This document shows, in pieces, positions 1 to 13,182 of a stretch of 64,000 bases of DNA; within the stretch, counting starts at the first letter, position 1, and every line of letters starts with the position of its first letter. The notes under the pieces were generated by a model, which was not told the origin of the DNA, searched no databases, and worked only from the letters and a program-made list of their open reading frames with translations. Source of the DNA: Eutypa lata (lineage: Eukaryota > Ascomycota > Sordariomycetes > Xylariales > Diatrypaceae); the NCBI GenBank assembly GCA_022661535.1, contig JAKULF010000006.1, forward strand, positions 496,001-560,000, read 5' to 3'. Both the position numbers and the translations under genes were made by a program.

Positions 1-82
1 CGGGTTTTGGCGCCCACGCAGATCAATTTAAGGGGCTACCACATAGAACTAGAGCTCTATTTATTCCTCGCGCGCGGCAAAG

Positions 83-127
83 TTGGGGTCCTAAAGATAT
101 GCACACTGTAAGCCACGAGGACCCCAA
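83..127. repeat. Short inverted repeat (hairpin)
   Basis: A perfect 10-bp inverted repeat: TTGGGGTCCT at 83-92 and AGGACCCCAA at 118-127, with a 25-nt loop. It is the outermost of several inverted repeats in the first kilobase. No gene lies next to it, so a terminator role is unsupported; a transposon-derived fragment is more likely. Confidence 0.5.
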
Positions 128-349
128 AATTTCGATATTCGGTAGTGCTGATAGTCCGCGAGCCGTTCTGCAAGCCTCTTTGCCTCTGGCTTAACGGGAA
201 GAAAAGAATAAACCTTGAAGGTCGGGACCAAGAGTCGCTTGTGGCGTCGAAGCTTTAACGACTAATTTGTTGATGCGCGATTCCAACACGATGAGTGACT
301 TCAAAACTTGGCAGATTCCGCGAATCCTGGATCGTTTATCGGGCTGGCT

Positions 350-386
350 GGCTACCTAGCTGCAACGTTTGAATGGCCAGGTAGCC
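350..386. repeat. Short inverted repeat (hairpin)
   Basis: GGCTACCT at 350-357 pairs with AGGTAGCC at 379-386 around a 21-nt loop. It lies just outside the left arm of the large foldback repeat and may be an outer part of the same mobile sequence, though I could not extend the pairing continuously between the two. Confidence 0.4.
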
Positions 387-430
387 CCAGTTTGTCAAAC
401 CTTGACTTGAGCCTCATAGTCCAACGTTTA

Positions 431-933
431 ACCGGCCCAGTTAGCTGGACCTGGTCGAATCGTTAATTCGTCCGCGTCTAACCGCTTCCGGCAATTATCT
501 CGTCGATGCCTCATCTCCCCCAGGAATCTTTTATGCCAAGTGACCAAGGGTGCGCTGGGGTGGTACTTACACCTTTAACATACGGACCACTTCCACCACT
601 TACCTACCATTTCCACCATTTAACTACTACTTTTACCACTTACTTACGTACATCGTAGCGCCGTTATCGTTAGTTATAACATAGCATAAGGTATATATAT
701 ACCTTAAAAAGGGCTCGTTGCTTAAGCTTTCGGAATTTAGCTTAAGTGTAGTATTGATGGTGTTATGTATGTAGGTTAATGGTGGTAGGAAAAATTGGTA
801 TGGCAAAAGTATTACCCTTGTACCTTGGCATGCGCGCGAATGTGCTTGACATTAGGGATTACCAACGGGTTTGCCGGAAGCGGTTAGACGCGGACGAATT
901 AACAATTCGACCAGGTCCAGCTAACTGGGCCGC
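431..933. repeat. Foldback element with 63-bp near-perfect arms (MITE-like)
   Basis: The left arm 431-493 is the reverse complement of 871-933 with two mismatches. The internal mismatch is G versus A, as cytosine deamination would give. Pairing continues weakly inward: ACCCTTGG..CTTGGCAT-like stretches and TGGTGG/CCACCA runs oppose each other. An 18-bp perfect palindrome AAGGTATATATATACCTT lies near the centre (688-705). There is no transposase ORF; the 66-codon ORF here is a by-product of the arm sequence. I found no clean target-site duplication outside the arms, so the class (MITE, foldback, degraded TIR element) is undecided. Confidence 0.7.
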
Positions 934-3483
934 GTTTAACGGCCGCATCGTACGACCCGAAGTTAATTCCCGGTTTTAGAACCGGTTCTTACGACTCCCA
1001 ATATAGTTACATATTTCTTACATACATAGCTCAGGTTGACCTGTCATCCAGCAAGGCAACTTGTCCCATGATATGTCAAGGAATTAGGTGGCCTGTCGGT
1101 CGTAAAAACATCAATAACACTTGTCCTTGACTAAATATACACGTAATCCTACCACACCAGTGCTTAATACCCGATGCATGCATGAAGGATCCCACCGTGG
1201 CTGTGTGGCATTGAATAGACGCGCCCCCGAAATGAATTGACATGCTATGAGAATCAATATCCCGTAACTACAACTTTAGAGCGCTTTGAAGTAAGACAAT
1301 AACTACCTGGGTACTAAGCACCTTTCACAAGAATAGACATTGTTATTGCCTCTTGGAATCGATATATCCGCTGCACCAATGAGAGCCTCTTATTAGGTAT
1401 GTAGTCATCAATATAACTGTAGCTACACGACGCCACAACCTAACTAGCCAATTGGCACCAAAATAGGTAGTTAGATATGCTTCATCGGCTTCGTCACGAA
1501 GCGCGTACCAATAATTCATCTCATTCCATGAGGACACAACTGGTTAACAACGTGTTTCTACACGGCATGTAACCCTTGCGACGTCATGTTTCACACCACG
1601 TAGCCGCTATAGAGTTCCGGAGGCCCCACTAGCTAGTTAATGCAGCCACCCGCTCCTGAGGCTTATTTTAAGGATTCGGTTCTACCAGCTCGGCGGCGTA
1701 TCGCGCATCAATTCCGGCTGGCGGCAGGACGTGCATGTATCCTGTAGCTTACTGTTGATATCACATGCGTAACTCGGGTGATAAGTCGTTTGTCGTGTGA
1801 CCTAGAGTTATCTAATCTCTATTCATTTTGCAGGTTAGCAACGAGGAAAGGGGAGGTTTGATATGATTATCAAAGCAAGGCCGGAAATGAATAACTACAA
1901 AACCAACGACTATTCACTCATCCATATTTAATACATCACCATGACACGAAACCTGTAGTATTCAGCATAAGAAGGCTAGCTCAGTTGCTGGACAAAACTG
2001 GGAGTTGCGGAGATGATATATATGTCTAACTTTATATACTTAAGAAACCTATAAACACAGTGCTAGTTGGGATTTTAAACAGATGAAGTCATCTTCAATG
2101 ATACATTGATTTGCTAACTAGAACTACGGAACTTCAAATTAGACTTTGGTAAAACATAACAAACAAAACAAAAACCCCATGCTACATACATCCTATTCAG
2201 GAGATGAAAACACTTGAATTAACAACATATCACCATGCGTTGCTCATAACCCTATGAACTCGCATATAAGTCCGATACCATGATAATAGTCACTACGTCC
2301 TCTTTTCTTTTAGCAAGATATAAACGTTGGATAAAGCATAGCTCGAATTGGGTTCTCAAGCTATGCAAATATTATATTTTATACTGGCAATTCTACAGGA
2401 GTCGGTTACTTCTCACTAGGGTGAGAGAACTAAACATCAACTAGCCAGAGAGGAGCTGTCTATCTCTCAACGTCCTAACCTCCAAAGAAACAAGGTGAAA
2501 TGACTCTACGTTTCTTAGAAGAGAGGAGAGGAGAATACGGTACATTTATTTATAACTAAAACACTTTCATGGGTACTGAATATTGTTGCCGAATCCAGAC
2601 ACGGGTATACTCCTATTTGTTCAAACCATTCTAATTCTACCTACTCAGAAATCTTCCCTAACTATGTCAGGTTCTTCGAAGCAGTGATGATCATGTGATA
2701 TTCTATATACTCTTTTGAATTGATGATATTGTGCAGCCCGTTGTCAAGCACACCCTAAACCATATTGCTCTATTTTTACAAGCTTCGTAAAGGGGAAGGC
2801 TATAGAAAAGGGGATTTCATTAAATACATTCTCAAGACTAGCCGCCATATGATGAATGATATACATAGCTACTGAGATCATCTAGATGCGAGTATAGCCT
2901 TAGAGAAATAATTAGTACTGCATATCTAACAATAATTCAGCCAGCACACATAGTTCAGTACAGTCGCATACGGGTAGGTTGACCGACCTCATCTTAGTCT
3001 TCTTCATTGTAGCTAATCGTAACTCAGAGTGTCCCTTCTTAAAAATTTATGCTTCCTACCCTGCAACTAAACATCATGGTGTTGAGGTTGGTAGTAAGCA
3101 CGAAGCCAATCTGCTCGATTAGGATTACGTGTGGGGGGATTCACCTAGTCCAGCATCCCTGGTGTTGTTTCACCTTGTATAATTTGCCACGCCTAGACCT
3201 TGTCCCCAAGACGCCAAATAATCTAAACAACCTTGTTCTCGACGCAGGCTGCCGTTGAATCAAAGCTTTTTTTCTTCTATGTAGGCAGCTCTAGAGCTAG
3301 ATCATCAAATGCAAACACATCTAATTGTTTCATCGAAAGACCAACATGATGTTTCTATCATGATGCCACCAATGGAGGGCGACGGTGCATCTGCAAGGTT
3401 GCTTTTCCAACCCACCATCTCTCCCCTGTTAATATGGCACGAACCACCTCATCTATGACCATCGGGATGGGCCGTTTCGATCT
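934..3483. other. Gene-free stretch
   Basis: About 2.5 kb with only short, unsupported ORFs in all frames, moderate AT content and many TpA steps. No domain, splice structure or repeat could be recognised. It is probably old, mutated repetitive DNA, but that is inference from the surroundings. Confidence 0.4.
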
Positions 3484-3506
3484 CACGATGTTTATAAACC
3501 ATCGTG
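3484..3506 (+). promoter_or_regulatory. TATA box inside a hairpin, expansin-like gene promoter
   Basis: A TATAAA at 3493-3498 lies about 115 bp before the ATG of the expansin-like gene. It sits in the 9-nt loop of a perfect 7-bp inverted repeat (CACGATG at 3484-3490, CATCGTG at 3500-3506). Spacing fits a core promoter. Whether the flanking dyad binds a factor cannot be seen from sequence. Confidence 0.5.
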
Positions 3507-3612
3507 GGCCCCGCCAGTCTCAATCCAAAAGCGTTTCGATCGTCTCCTTCTCCGTCTCAGAAGACGTTCCATCTACGTACATACATACGTACTCTCCTAC
3601 GTAGGTCCAAAG

Positions 3613-4434
3613 ATGTTTCGTCAAGCGTTAGTCGGTATTGCATTCTGCGCAGGGGGCGTTCTAGCATCGACCACCATCGAAACCGAGATCCTCGCGAGAG
3701 CCAACGCCGGCACGGCATCTTTCTACGGCGGGAACCTCGATGGAGGGAACTGCTTGCTCACCGGGTATAGCTTGCCGTCGGACACCTTCGGCACGGCTCT
3801 GTCGAACGCGAGGTGGGATTCGGCCGGGAAATGCGGGGCCTGTGTCAGTGTTACGGGTCCCAACGGGAATACGATCAAGGCAATGGTGCGTTGTTAACTA
3901 TAACCTCGTGGTTTTCCCTCTGGTCAAGTCACCGCGATGTCTAACCAGCCCAACAACAGGTAGTCGACAAATGCCCAGAGTGCGATTCCAACAAACTCGA
4001 TCTCTTCCAGAACGCCTTCGAGAAAATTGGGGACGTAAGCGCCGGCATAATCGATATCACGTGGGATTTCGTGTCTTGCGGCATCACCAGCCCCCTGACT
4101 GTGCGGAACAAGAGCGGCACTTCTGCATATTAGTGAGTCCATCGAACCCCCTTCGATTGATAATCCCCCGCGTGCTCACAGATACTTCAGCTTCTCTATG
4201 CAAGTTGTGAATTCCAACAGTGCGGTAACCGCGCTTGATGTCAGCGTCGACGGCGGCAGTACCTGGCAGTCGACTGTGCGGCAGGACTACAACTATTTCC
4301 AAAAGTCAGACTCGAGTGGCTTCGGCACGGAAACCGTGACTGTCAGGGTGACCTGTTCAAATGGCAAGACCGTAACGTTGTCGAACGTTGGAGTTGCCGA
4401 TTCTACTTCGTATACCGCATCAGGCAACTGCTGA
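3613..4434 (+). CDS. Expansin-like secreted protein (DPBB + C-terminal domain)
   Basis: Three exons (3613-3885, 3960-4132, 4191-4434) join into 229 residues. The second acceptor is the AG at 4189-4190; the earlier AG at 4180-4181 would create a stop codon. A signal peptide (about residues 1-19, hydrophobic, ending near VLAS) precedes a double-psi beta-barrel domain with GTASFYGGNLDGGNC, GTALSNARWDSAGKCGAC and VVDKCPEC..LDL, the expansin/RlpA pattern with paired cysteines. A beta-rich C-terminal domain of about 90 residues (AVTALDVSVDGGSTWQ.., ending at a cysteine) matches the second, wall-binding domain of expansins. Fungal expansin-like proteins have this size and layout and loosen plant or fungal wall polymers without hydrolysis; that role is family knowledge. 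It stands alone, flanked by repeat-rich DNA and a convergent transporter. A distant loosenin or cerato-platanin-type relative is less likely because both domains are present. Confidence 0.88.
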
Positions 4435-4776
4435 GATGCACATCTTGTTTGATATATACATATAAGATTTGAAAAGCATTATGCGCTTATATAATTCACC
4501 GAAGCCAACTTTATTTGTGCATTGGAAACCATAGAATCGATGTTGTGACAACTAGATGCATTAGAGTGCGAGCTTAAGACAACGTCTTGTCTGAAAGCAG
4601 TCGATATTATATCCAATTATAACCAAGTCAATTCATATCCTATGCGAACCGTTATCCCACTTAAAATGAAGCAATTTTGTCCCAATCCCGCCAAAAATAT
4701 CATAATATGTACGTTCTCGTTATCATATTGACAGTCCTTTCATGTCATAATCCGTCAATAATGTACTCAGCCAACC
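4435..4776. other. Convergent intergenic spacer
   Basis: A 342-bp AT-rich spacer between the 3' ends of the expansin-like gene and the MFS transporter. It presumably carries both 3' untranslated regions and polyadenylation signals. No further gene is visible. Confidence 0.5.
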
Positions 4777-6642
4777 TCATGCCTGTAGGGCATCTCCGTC
4801 TGGTTGATGACTTGTCGTCTTTGACAGAATCCCGCTGTCTACTACGACATGGTCCACCCGCTCATGCTTTCGGGGCACCCAAGCAAGCTGTATGATTCCC
4901 AGCACTGCGATACCTCCACAGCTGAACCAAGCAGCGGCCGACCCCCCAGCACTGTAGATAATGCCCTGTAGAGGTGGCGAGATTGTTCTAGCCAAACAGC
5001 AAGCCGACATGGCTAACCCGTTGACCTTTCCTAGCACCAGCGACGAAGGCGTGGCGTCCTTCAGCAAGATTAGAGCGCACGGGATGGCGATGATGCCGTA
5101 GAAGCTCTGGAGGATCATCGCAGCGTAGATAACGGGCGACACCAGGACATCTGGTAGCGCCGATAAGAAGGGGTTAAGAAGATAGGCGGTTGGATATAGG
5201 ATGATCATCCACGCAAAGGATTTCCAGACACCGATCTACAACGACGAAAATTAGTATGTACATCCAGAAATGATCAAATATCTTTAATATGAATATATCG
5301 ATAGTCCCCTATTGTTGGAGTATGTTGGAAAAGAAAAGGGGTGATTCGGAGACTGGTTGCGCATACCTTGTCTACAAAAATAGGGAAAATGAAACCCTGG
5401 ATCAACAGTCCCAGGAAGCCATTCACAGCCAAGTACATGCCCACATCGTGCACGGTGAACCCGAGACCGCCCCAGAAGTCGAGATGCCCATGGGGTGCCG
5501 CCGGCCTATCCAGCAGGTGGGTAGGTAACAGGGTGCAGAATGCCATCTGGTGATACGAGACGAGTAGCAGGGCGATGGTGATCATGATGACGGTGTAGTT
5601 GAAAGCTCGACCCGTGAAAGTCTCAGCCTGTAGCTCCGTGATGCTTTCCGTAGGAAGCTTGATCGAGTGCACGGTCCCGAACGATGTCCTCCGCAGATCG
5701 AAATTCTGCTCTACGGGAACCGGAAGGCTCTCCTCCATGAAGCGCGGTCTCTCGGGCTGGTGGCTCGGAGCCGTCTTCCCCCGCCTAGGAGGCTGATGCA
5801 GTGGGGTACGCTCGTCGACCGCGTCATCTTCGACGGCGTGTTCCACGATCTCCCTTTTCTTGCGAGGGTTGGTTTCTTCCAGGAAGAAAATCCCCTGGAG
5901 GATAGCCAGCAAGATAACTACAACGGACACCAAGTTCGGGAGGAGATAGGGGTATCTCCCAAAAATGCCGTCGGCAGGAAACAATGATGGGTAAAACTGA
6001 GCCGGTTGCGCGAGAAAGCCTCCCATTGCAGATCCAATAATTCCACCAAGTGTCCACACGAACGGTTGTGTCGCGTATGCCTTGGCTAAGTCGTACGGCA
6101 TTAGTTGTGTGACAGCACTAAGCAGAGCCCTTCAACTTACGTTCATGTTCAGGGTTTTTCACCATCTCAGCCACCATCGTTTGCATAACAGCGACGTTCC
6201 CATTCAAGGCACCGCCCACAAACCTTGCCAACAGCGCAACCCAATACTTAGACGCCAGACCGAATATCAGACTGGAGATTGCTACCCCTCCAAGTCCGAT
6301 GAGCACCACGGGTTTCCGCCCATACCGATCAGAGAGGACCCCCCAGCCCATGGCGGTGAGGGCCTCGGCGACGGCGTACGCCGAGACCAGAAGACCCGCG
6401 TAGAAGGACGCGTCGGTGTCGTCACCTCCATTGAGATCTTGCACCATGACATAGGTGTAGGCGAGGATCGAGTTGAAGGCAATTGGCTCGGAGAAGCGAC
6501 ATATTGCTGTCTGCGTCAGCACGGGCGATTACTACGAATGAGGGTTTCTCTCATGCGGCTGGTGGGCGTGCAATATACCGAGAACAGTGAGCTGTCTTAT
6601 AGGAAAGGCACCGGGTGTGTCCTTGGCCCACTGGGGAGGCAT
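4777..6642 (-). CDS. Major facilitator superfamily transporter
   Basis: Four exons on the minus strand (6642-6579, 6506-6141, 6085-5367, 5235-4777) join into 535 residues. The N-terminus reads FPIRQLTVLAICRFSEPIAF (first membrane segment), followed by the MFS signature GVLSDRYGRKPVVLIG between helices 2 and 3, then NPEHEPKAYATQPFVWTLGGIIGSAMGG around helix 5. A long hydrophilic central loop (about residues 215-300, rich in charged residues) separates two six-helix halves, the usual DHA1/TetA-like layout. The C-half has ATPSSLVLGKVNGLAMSACCLARTISPPLQG. It resembles the fungal family related to yeast YCR023C, whose substrate is unknown, so no substrate is proposed. The start is the first ATG in frame and gives the short hydrophilic leader typical of the family. 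There is no neighbouring biosynthetic gene to suggest a toxin or metabolite exporter role. Confidence 0.88.
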
Positions 6643-8015
6643 GATAGCCGATCGCCTTTTTTTTCTTCTCTTTCTTTGGCGTTGAAATCTAACTAGCACC
6701 GAGAGGGAGAAAGGTGTGTGTATGTGCGTGTTCCCGATAAGGCTCGCTTTCGTCTTCACCTCACCGCGACAAACTAACTTAGCAAGTGAAAAAGCTGAGA
6801 GGACCTGCTGATCAGTTGGAGAGGCCCTACTAATAGTTGGGGAGAAGAAGTCTGCGGGGCATGTGAGGAATTCTGCGAGGTCGGAGTGTGGATCTCAACA
6901 GCGGCGGCTGATAATACTGATAATGTGCCAAGAACTCGCAGATCAATACCACCTTAAGCTGGGATTATGATGGGTGCGCTTATTGCGGCTATAATGTATA
7001 TGCACATACGAAACAACTACTACGGTATTGGAACTTTATGAGAGTTTCTCAGCGTCTATTCGTATAATCTACGAGCCTTTGTTGTAGATGCGTGGTTATT
7101 GATGGTCAGTAACGTTGAACTACCTAGGTAGGTAGAATACCGCCCTTTGGGCTAAAAATATTACTAGCAATTGATCGAAGATTTTCCGTCTTTGAAGACC
7201 CTTATATTTACTAACACACCTACTTTTTTTTTTATAGGAAACCCATTTATCACGTGTAGCTTGCTTTAGAATGAGTGATGGTTATAATGATCCAACGTAG
7301 CCCCTTCATTCTTTATCATAGCAAGTATAGAGCGTGATATCATTACCGGAATTCACTCTAAGATCCCACCTGAAGGTACGTATGTAAATACTATGCGCGT
7401 ACTAGGTAGCATGTTGGAACTGCTCTTTCTGTCAAACCAAACCGAAATTATGGATGATGCCAATTCTCAGATCATATATATGGTTCAATAGGGAATGGGG
7501 CAATTTCTATAATGCGAATAAGTGAAATAGCTAGCTCTGGAAAGTACTGTGGTAATCGCTATTACTAAAGGCGAAGCGAAGTCCCCCTTGATAATTATGA
7601 CTTGGTAGAAATTAATAACTGAAACGATCTTATTTGACGATAGACGAACGCAAGAGGTATCTTTAGGTTCATTGTTTCTTGTACCCTTTGATGCCTAAAC
7701 AACGGTGAGAAATTGAAGAATGCTCATCAACCCACAGCTACAAGTAGCACTTATACTTTTACAGATTCATTCCATAATTACGAACCAGAGGTCAAGTGGC
7801 TTAAGGTACAAATACTTCGTGACATATAACTAAGCTCTGAGGCCTTATATAAAATTGCATATATTCAAGGAGCTTTTCCTTGACCCCAAGGTCGTATACC
7901 CCCTTGAATATATAATTATACACGTAATGTTCATAGCTATATGTTTATGATGAGGCTGTAACGTGGTTATTCAGCTGAGATGACGCAGATTTGTAGTGGG
8001 TTTGATACTACTAGT
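6643..8015. other. Intergenic region between the transporter and the retrotransposon
   Basis: About 1.4 kb upstream of the MFS gene with no supported ORF. It contains a CTACCTAGGTAGGTAG palindrome near 7122-7137, one copy of a motif found in many spacers of this window. The last bases before the retrotransposon are moderately AT-rich but not saturated by RIP. Confidence 0.5.
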
Positions 8016-8020
8016 AATGC
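8016..8020. repeat. Target-site duplication (left copy)
   Basis: AATGC directly before the left LTR, matched by AATGC at 15502-15506 directly after the right LTR. Both copies are intact, so the element ends are fixed to the base. Confidence 0.9.
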
Positions 8021-8170
8021 TGTTACGGCACCGATGAACCATAGGGTTAAGATAAGTATATTGTTGTTGTACGAAAGAGGAAAGAAGGAAGTTTAGCTAA
8101 ATGGCGCGTAACGCCATTATATATACAGGAATTCGGTATGGGCCCGTGCACTTCACTTGGTGCCGTAATA
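8021..8170. repeat. Left LTR (150 bp)
   Basis: Aligned without gaps to 15352-15501, it differs at 28 of 150 positions, all of them C/T or G/A transitions. In 22 cases the right copy carries the T or A; in 6 cases, all between 8101 and 8169 (the interior-facing half), this left copy does. It is therefore the better-preserved copy. Confidence 0.9.
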
Positions 8171-11100
8171 ATAAGTCCTTTTTTTTAAAGTAATTATTCG
8201 TAATTACATTAATAAACCGAATATAAATAAGTAATTATAAAGTTATTTAAAAATATATTATTTATAAAAACTTTAAAAAAGTTTATAATATAACGTTAAA
8301 TAATTATATAAAAAAAATTTATAATTTTTATAATAATTTAAATAAAAAAAAAATTCGTATAAAATAAAAAAAAGAAATTTTTTTTAAATAATATTATTCG
8401 AATTTTTTATATATCATTTCGTTTTTAAAAAATTAAAGAAATATTATTAAAATACTTTTTTATTATTATTAATTTATTATAATTTTTTAATTTTTCGATA
8501 ATATTAATTATTTCGCTTATATTTTAATTTTAAAATAATTTTTTTTTATAACTTTATTATTTTATAAAAGCTTATTATATTTTATATATAATATTTTCGT
8601 TATAATATAATTTATTATAATATTATAAAAAGCGTTATATTTATATTTAATTATTTATTTTTTTCGTTAAAAAAATATTATATAACTTTTATAAATAATA
8701 TAAAAAGCTTTATAAAATTATATATAATAACGATTTTTTATAATAATTTTATTAAATAAAAATTAACGAAAAATTAACGATTTATATAAATCGTTATTAA
8801 TATAATAAATATAACTTTAAACTTTTTTATTATTTTTAAATAAATATTATATTTTTTTACAAAATAAATTAATTAATATAATAATTTAATTATTAATATT
8901 TAAAAAAACTTAATTTTTATTTATATTTTAAATTTTTATATTTTTTTATAAAGTTAATAAATTAATTTTATATTTTTTTAAAGCGATTAAAAAAGTTTAT
9001 CGTTTTATTTTTAAAATAATAAACGCGATTAAAATTAAATAAATATAAAATATTTAATTATTATAATATTAAAATAATATTAACGTATATTTTAAATAAT
9101 TATATATAATTAATAAATCGTAAAATATTACGTTTTTTAATAAATTTTAATTTTTCGTTTTTAATTTAATAATATAAATATTAATAAATTATTATATTAT
9201 ATTTATTTCGTTAATATATATTATAAAGTAAAAATATTTAATAAAATTAAAAAATAATAACGAAGTATTATTTATATTATAATAACGTTAATTATTTAAT
9301 TTAAGTTTTTATTTTTTAAAGTTTTTATTTAAAAATTAAAACGATTTTTTTAAATATTTAAAAATAAATTATTATAAATATTAATATAATAACGTTTTTC
9401 GTTTTTATTTTTTTTAAATTATATTTCGATTATTTTTCGTTATTTTATAATAATTAATTTATATATTATTATAATTCGATAACATTTTATTATTAAAACG
9501 TTTTAACGTTATAAAAATTTTAATATTTATTTAATTTCTTTTAATATAAAATAAATAATTTTAATTTTAAAATATATATTTTTTTCGTTTAATTATTATT
9601 AAAACTTATAAAATTTATTTTAATAATTTTCGTTTATTAAAAATTAATATAATAATATCGATTTTTTTTTAATAATTTATTTTTTTTTTATAATAAAAAT
9701 AATATTTAATTTAACGATTTTAATTTAATTAAATATTTAAAATAAAATTTAATTATTTCGTTATTATAACTTTATAAATTTATTATTAATTTTTAAATTA
9801 TTAAATATAATTTATATTATTTAACGTAATATTTTAATTTATTTTTAATTTATTTAAAATTTATTATATTTTAAAAATATTATTTAAGTTTTTTTAAATT
9901 TTACTTTATAATTAAAACGATATTTTTTATATAATTATTTTATTTTTCGTTAATAATAATTTAATTAAATAAACTTAAAAAGTTATATAATATTAAAAAA
10001 ATTTAAAAAATAAAAAATATTTTTAAATAAAATAATAATTTAATAATAATAATTTAAAAATATATTTTAATAACGAAATAAAATTTTTATTATTTATTAT
10101 TAAACTTTAAAATAAATTTATTAATTTTTATATATTTCGTATTAATTTAAATTTTATTTTTTATAAAAAACGTTTTAATATTAAAATAATATTAATTTAT
10201 AAAATTTTATTATTATTTTTAAACTTTCGTTATAAATGTATAAATTCGTTCGAAAATTTACTTAATTTAATTAATTATTTACATTACGTTTTTTATTTTA
10301 TTATTATTACGTAATCGTTTTAAAAACGAATTATAAACGAATTAATTTTATATTTATTATAAAATTAAAATTATAATTTATAAAAAACGAAAAAATTTTA
10401 ATAATTTTTAATACGTAATTATTTTATATAAACTTTATTAATAAAAATTAATTAATTTAATCGTTTTAATAAAAAATATAATAAATTTAAAAATATTATT
10501 TTATAATTATATTTATTATTTTCGTTTAATTATTAAATTTTAAATAATATATTAACGAAATATTAAATATAACGTTTAATTTTTTATTAAGTTTTTATTA
10601 AAAAGTAAATATAAATTATATATTTTTATTTAATATAATATTAAACGACGTTTTATAAAAGTAATATATTTATATAACGAAAACGTTAATTAAATTAAAC
10701 GTTATTATATTAAATATTAAAATAAAATATTTTATTTTCGTTAATTAATTAATAATAATAAAAATATATTTATATATATAATTTTATTATTTATAAAACG
10801 ATAATAAATTAATATAATTAATAAAAATATTTTTTTATAAATAAAATAATATAAATAAAAGATTTAAAATTTTTATTAAAATCGTTTTTAAGTTTTTTAT
10901 ATAACGATAAAAATAATATATTTAAACGAAAATAATTACATTTTAAAATAATTATAATTAATAATAAATTTATTAAAATAAATTATACGTTTTATAACGA
11001 TTTAAATAATTTTTAAAAACGAAGTTATAAATACGATATAATATTTAAAAATAAAGGTTTTCGTTAAAAAATATAAATAATTTATTTTTAATATAAATTT

Positions 11101-13182
11101 ATTTTTATATTACTTTATAATTAACTTTAATAATTTTAAGTTATTTTTAAATATTAATTTTAAAACGTTTATATTTATTATTTATTAATATTATTAATAT
11201 ATTTTAAATAAATATAAAAGTTATATAAATAACGTTAATTAATTTATTTATTAATTATAAAACGTTTAAAACGTAAAATTAAAAAAATTTCGTTTATTTA
11301 TTTTTAAATAAAAAAATATAATAATAATTTATAATTTATTTATTAATAAAGTTTTAATTATTTATTAATATTATATTAAAAAAGCGAAATAATATATTAA
11401 AAATCGTTATTTTATAATTTAATTTATACGAAATTTAAAATCGAAAATTATTAAGAAATTTTAATTATTTAATTTATTTTTAATTTAATAATTTAATAAT
11501 AACGAAATATTATAAATTTTTATAATTTATAATAACTTTTATTAATTCTTTTAACTTTTAAAGCTTTAATTTTTATTTTTCGAAAATTTTAATAATAATT
11601 AATAATTTTTTATTATAAATTTTATAATTATATTTCGTTACGTTATATTTAATTAAAAAATAAATAACGAAACGAAAAATATTTATTAAATTATATTATA
11701 AAAAGATTTTTTTTAACGTTTAATTAAAAGCGTTAACTTTTAAAATTATTTATTTTTTAAAGTTATAATAAATTAATATAAATATAAATAAAAACGCATT
11801 TTTAAATTATTTAAATATTATTAATATATTATTAAAAAAGTAATTTAATTATTTAAATTTATTTATTAAATTTATTAATAAATATATTATTTTAAAAAAT
11901 CTTTTAATAAATCGTTAATAAAAGTTTAAAAAATTAAAAAATTATTAAAATTTTTATAACGTTTTAAATAATTTTTAACTTTATACGTTAATTATTTTTT
12001 TAAAGTTTATTTAAATATTATTCGTTAAAATAATTAAACTTAAATATCGTATTTTAATTATATTAAATTTATATTTTTAAATATTAATAATTAATTTAAT
12101 ATTAATAAAATAACGTAATATTTTTTTTATATAAATGCAATATTTTCGTTTATTTTCATTATAAATTAAAATATTATTTAAATATATTATATAAAACTTA
12201 TTAAATAAATTAAATAAAATATAATTTATATAATATTAAAAAAAATTAAAAAAATTAATTATATTAAAATTTACGATTAAATATTTAAATAAATTAAAAC
12301 GAATAATAAAAGTTATTGTTTATTTATTATTTAAAGCGATATATAAACGATTAAACGTTATAATAATATTAAGTTTAATAAAAATTTTAATTTTATAAAA
12401 AGTATTAATAATTTTATAAATTAAAAAAATAAAATAATAATTTTTAATTATAACGTTATTTAAACTTTTATAATTAATATATATATAAATATTTTTTTTT
12501 TATTTTTTAACGAAAAAAATTAAAATTATTATTAAAAAGTTATTAATTTATATAAATCTTTTTTTTAAATAATCGTTAATATATTTTCGTATAACGAATA
12601 ACTTTTTAAATAATATAATTTTTAATTTATAATATAATAATATTTAATTTAATAAAAGTTTTATTTTATAATTAAAAAATTAATATAATAATAACGTTTT
12701 AACGTTAATAAATAAAAAAGTTTATATTAAATCGTAATATTTAAATAAAAACTTAATTAAAATTTCGTTCGTTATAATTATTAACTTTTCGTTTAAATAT
12801 TTTTTAATGTTTTTATTTATAATATATTATAATTAAAAAGCTTTTATTATTTAATTATAAAAGAATTATAAATAATATAATATTATTTTATAATTTAAAT
12901 TTTTATTTTATATTAATATTTTTTATAAAACGTTAATTAACGTTATATTTATTATTTTATTTATAAATAATATCGTTTTATAACGATATTAATAATAATT
13001 TAAAATATATTTATTATAATTATAAATTTATAAAACGATATATTATTAATTTTAACGTTTTTTATTTTATAAAATATTAAAAACTTAAAAGCGTTAAAGT
13101 TATAAATAAATAACTTTTCGTTATTAATATTTTTTTAAAATTATAATTTAATTTAAATAATATAAAAAAAATTTAATAAAAG

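Noticed and set aside
779..979. 66-codon ORF on the plus strand
   Set aside because: It lies inside the right arm and spacer of the foldback repeat; its sequence is mostly repeat arm and has no domain or promoter support.
3049..3258. 69-codon ORF on the plus strand
   Set aside because: No domain, no splice partners and no conserved-looking composition in an otherwise gene-free region.
4777..6642. Reading the MFS gene as part of a secondary-metabolite cluster
   Set aside because: No synthase, oxidase or transcription-factor gene lies within the flanking 10 kb on either side.
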